Below, one piece after another: positions 61,936-64,000 of a stretch of DNA of 64,000 bases (the stretch's first letter is position 1; every line of letters starts with the position of its first letter). The stretch comes from HXMU1420-13 sp965229525 (GTDB lineage Bacteria; Bacteroidota; Rhodothermia; Balneolales; Balneolaceae), in the NCBI GenBank assembly GCA_965229525.1, contig OZ245886.1, positions 1,426,001 through 1,490,000 of the forward strand, read 5' to 3'. Both the position numbers and the translations under genes were made by a program. The notes under the pieces were generated by a model. That model made no database searches. It was not told the origin of the DNA and saw nothing but the letters and a program-made list of their open reading frames with translations.

Positions 61936-64000
61936 GTGCCTAGAAAGAAACGGGTTATCTCTTATTTATGGCCACTAGGTTTTGGAACAATTTTGTTGCT
62001 GATTCCATTACTGAGAGACTTACATCTAGAATCTGCCCTCTTGGTTTCTACCATTTTTTGCTTTTGGGGCGGACTAAAGGCTTCCCAAAAATCTTCTAAT
62101 TCGGATTTAGAGATTATTGTTGGTTTGGTATTTAATGTTTTACTGATTTCCATACCACTCATCATTCATGCATTAATTTCTACGTGCTTTGCATGGACTG
62201 GGTTCTGGCTGTGGGTTTTATTACCTATACCAAGTATTCTATTTGGTGTAGCAATCGGGAGATTTTATAGAATTTTGAAATTTCCAATTCCGCGTACTCT
62301 TAGCATTCTCACCTTACTTATTGTTGCTCTTGGAATATTACTTTATGAATTTTTTACCCTCCCCCAAGTTTATTATTTCAACCATGTTTGGGGAACCTGG
62401 CCGGGACCCATTTATGACGAAGAAATTCGGATCACTTCCGGTTTGCTATGGTTTAGGCTTTCCACTCTAATTTGGGTAGCCTTGATTTGGTTACTTCCAA
62501 CCATTTCTATTTCGAAAAAAAACCTGGGTATTGTTTTCATATGCGGAATATTTATAGTGGCTTCATTTTTTATCCAACCTCAATTGGGTATTTCAACACC
62601 CAGATCCCACTTAAAATCAGAGCTGAACCAATTGGTTCAAACAGAGCATTTCAACCTGTATTTCGATGCAACAAACTACAATCAAGAAGAGCGTGATTAC
62701 TGGGCCGCAAAACATGAATTTCATTTCCAACAAATAACTGAGATTCTGGAAATTGAGTGGCCGGAAGGAAATATCATCGAATCGTATTTATATCAAAATG
62801 CATGGCAGAAGAAAGATTTGGTTGGAGCTAAATTCACAAGTTATGTCCCTGTTTGGTTAGAACAGGATCAGCTACATATTGCAAAAGAACACCTTGAACC
62901 CGTCTTAAAACACGAACTGGTTCATGTAATTGCTAAACAGTTCGGCAATGATTTAATAAACGCCAGTTGGAGTATTGGCCTGATAGAAGGAGTTGCAGAA
63001 GCTATTGCCAAAGATGCTTCAAATATCTCTACTCTTGATCAGATCATCGCAGCAGAAAGCCCACTACCAACAACCAGTGAAATGGCTCGGTCACTAACTC
63101 TTTCTGGTTTTTACACAGCCGCCTCATCAATTAGTTATACAACTGCCGGTTCTTTCGTCGGATATTTATTGGATCATTACCCAGTCGAATATTTCAAATC
63201 TGCTTACCCAACAACCGATTTTGAGTCCTCTTACAATGTTCCGTTCGATTCTTTAGTAACTCGATGGAAAGCACAATTGCCAGTTACAGAAATAGATTCA
63301 CTAGATACTCAGGTTTCACAATTTATCTTTTCGCAACAGTCGCTTTTTCAAATGAGTTGTCCGCGTAAAATTCATCCTATTCTTCGGGGCCTTGATAGCA
63401 TTCGCTATTTCGAATCCTTGTCTGATTCTACGAACGCCCTGGAAACTGTAATAAACTTATATGCAGATTTTCCGGATATGCCTCTTATCAGACAATTATG
63501 GGCTAGCTATCAAATGAGATCGGGGAATTTTGAAACTATATCAAGCGAAATAACAAATACAGATTCTACGCTGGCTCTGCAGCTAATGAAAGCGGATTCT
63601 TATTTCATGCAAGGCGAGCTTGATTTTGCCAATGATTTACTGAATGATCTTAGGAATGATAGCACCCTAATTTCGGGTGAAAGTGCTCAAAACTCTTTGA
63701 CGGTTCGATCAGACAGTTTAACCTGGAATATTTTTTATCGTGCTCGATATTCTGATCAACTAGTTCCATCAGGTGTATTCGCACTTCAACCAAAACCCCT
63801 CCAATGGCTGTTGATTAATCGTGCTATTGCCAGCCAAAGTAGTTTTTTACTTTCAGAATATGCCGAAATCATGCTAACAGAAATTTCAGATCTAACCTGG
63901 TTTGATACCCAAGAATCTTTGATCGACAAGCTGGTATATTATGGCGAATTTGAGCTGGCTCAACAATGGATTGACAAAGTATCTGATCTTGAATTGCGTG
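61936..64000 (+). CDS. Membrane-anchored HExxH metallopeptidase (truncated by window end)
   Basis: An open frame from GTG 61936 (directly after an in-frame TAG) to the window edge, at least 688 residues. The first 200 residues form about six membrane helices. A soluble domain follows with HELVH at 326-330 and GVAE in EGVAEAIAKD from Glu351, a gluzincin-type zinc site. The C-terminal part is helical with TPR-like pairs. It resembles multi-pass membrane peptidases of the M1-like group but no subfamily is certain. The N-terminal start is tentative as no ATG occurs early. Confidence 0.75.
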   Translation, partial: MPRKKRVISYLWPLGFGTILLLIPLLRDLHLESALLVSTIFCFWGGLKASQKSSNSDLEIIVGLVFNVLLISIPLIIHALISTCFAWTGFWLWVLLPIPSILFGVAIGRFYRILKFPIPRTLSILTLLIVALGILLYEFFTLPQVYYFNHVWGTWPGPIYDEEIRITSGLLWFRLSTLIWVALIWLLPTISISKKNLGIVFICGIFIVASFFIQPQLGISTPRSHLKSELNQLVQTEHFNLYFDATNYNQEERDYWAAKHEFHFQQITEILEIEWPEGNIIESYLYQNAWQKKDLVGAKFTSYVPVWLEQDQLHIAKEHLEPVLKHELVHVIAKQFGNDLINASWSIGLIEGVAEAIAKDASNISTLDQIIAAESPLPTTSEMARSLTLSGFYTAASSISYTTAGSFVGYLLDHYPVEYFKSAYPTTDFESSYNVPFDSLVTRWKAQLPVTEIDSLDTQVSQFIFSQQSLFQMSCPRKIHPILRGLDSIRYFESLSDSTNALETVINLYADFPDMPLIRQLWASYQMRSGNFETISSEITNTDSTLALQLMKADSYFMQGELDFANDLLNDLRNDSTLISGESAQNSLTVRSDSLTWNIFYRARYSDQLVPSGVFALQPKPLQWLLINRAIASQSSFLLSEYAEIMLTEISDLTWFDTQESLIDKLVYYGEFELAQQWIDKVSDLELR

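Noticed and set aside
61962..62165. 67-residue minus-strand frame and a 74-residue plus frame at 62472
   Set aside because: Both fall inside the truncated metallopeptidase frame that runs open from 61936.

Overview
The window is a dense bacterial chromosome segment of about 60 protein genes with very short intergenic gaps and moderate-to-low GC. The gene content suggests a marine member of the Balneolales/Rhodothermota, next to Bacteroidota. Supporting signs are a complete Na+-translocating NADH:quinone reductase (Nqr) operon, an NAD-dependent leucine dehydrogenase-type enzyme, a transmembrane Ser/Thr kinase with TPRs, many AT-rich starts without clear Shine-Dalgarno sequences, and frequent TTG starts. 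The organism call is an inference from gene content; no 16S gene is present.

Layout. 1-7.7 kb: the end of an upstream gene, a DUF5996 protein, a signalling group (CHASE/PAS histidine kinase, GAF-SpoIIE phosphatase, divergent Ser/Thr kinase-TPR) and a small secreted cupredoxin-like protein. 7.7-14.2 kb: tRNA-Phe, recJ, leucine dehydrogenase, Hsp33 (hslO), a membrane protein and NDH-2. 14.4-17.6 kb: a lone AT-rich 1052-residue SIR2 + P-loop (STAND-like) protein, the best antiphage candidate. 17.6-29.6 kb: an A-type Fe-S carrier, an AlbA_2 protein, gpsA-plsY, a lipoate block (lipA, lipB, lpd), a lytic transglycosylase, prfC, and a DUF72/DUF3052/SirB1 operon. 29.7-33.2 kb: arginine deiminase, an M50 protease, a lipoprotein and smpB. 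33.2-33.9 kb: the RNase P RNA gene on the minus strand, interrupted by a GIY-YIG nuclease gene. 34-38.9 kb: a CT398-like coiled-coil protein and Nif3 (minus), then yggS, two small membrane proteins, divIVA and purine nucleoside phosphorylase (plus). 39-47.7 kb: an acidic protein, isoaspartyl peptidase, YceI, PfkB, CorA, DUF3095, MscS and gamma-glutamyltransferase. 47.8-55.6 kb: tRNA-Arg, a small four-Cys membrane protein, apbE and nqrABCDEF. 55.8-64 kb: queA, two small proteins, dxs-xseB, a TSGGSI-repeat protein, proline dehydrogenase and a truncated membrane metallopeptidase.

How genes work together. nqrA-F make the sodium pump, ApbE attaches FMN to NqrB and NqrC, and the convergent four-Cys protein may help mature its Fe-S site. 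NDH-2 is the non-pumping alternative. LipB and LipA make the lipoyl group re-oxidised by Lpd. PlsY and GpsA start phospholipid synthesis. Most of the window is core housekeeping. The unusual parts are the nuclease-interrupted rnpB, the SIR2-STAND protein with substitutions at expected catalytic positions, a zinc-ribbon homologue without cysteines, and a family of GTCAT...ATGAC intergenic repeats.
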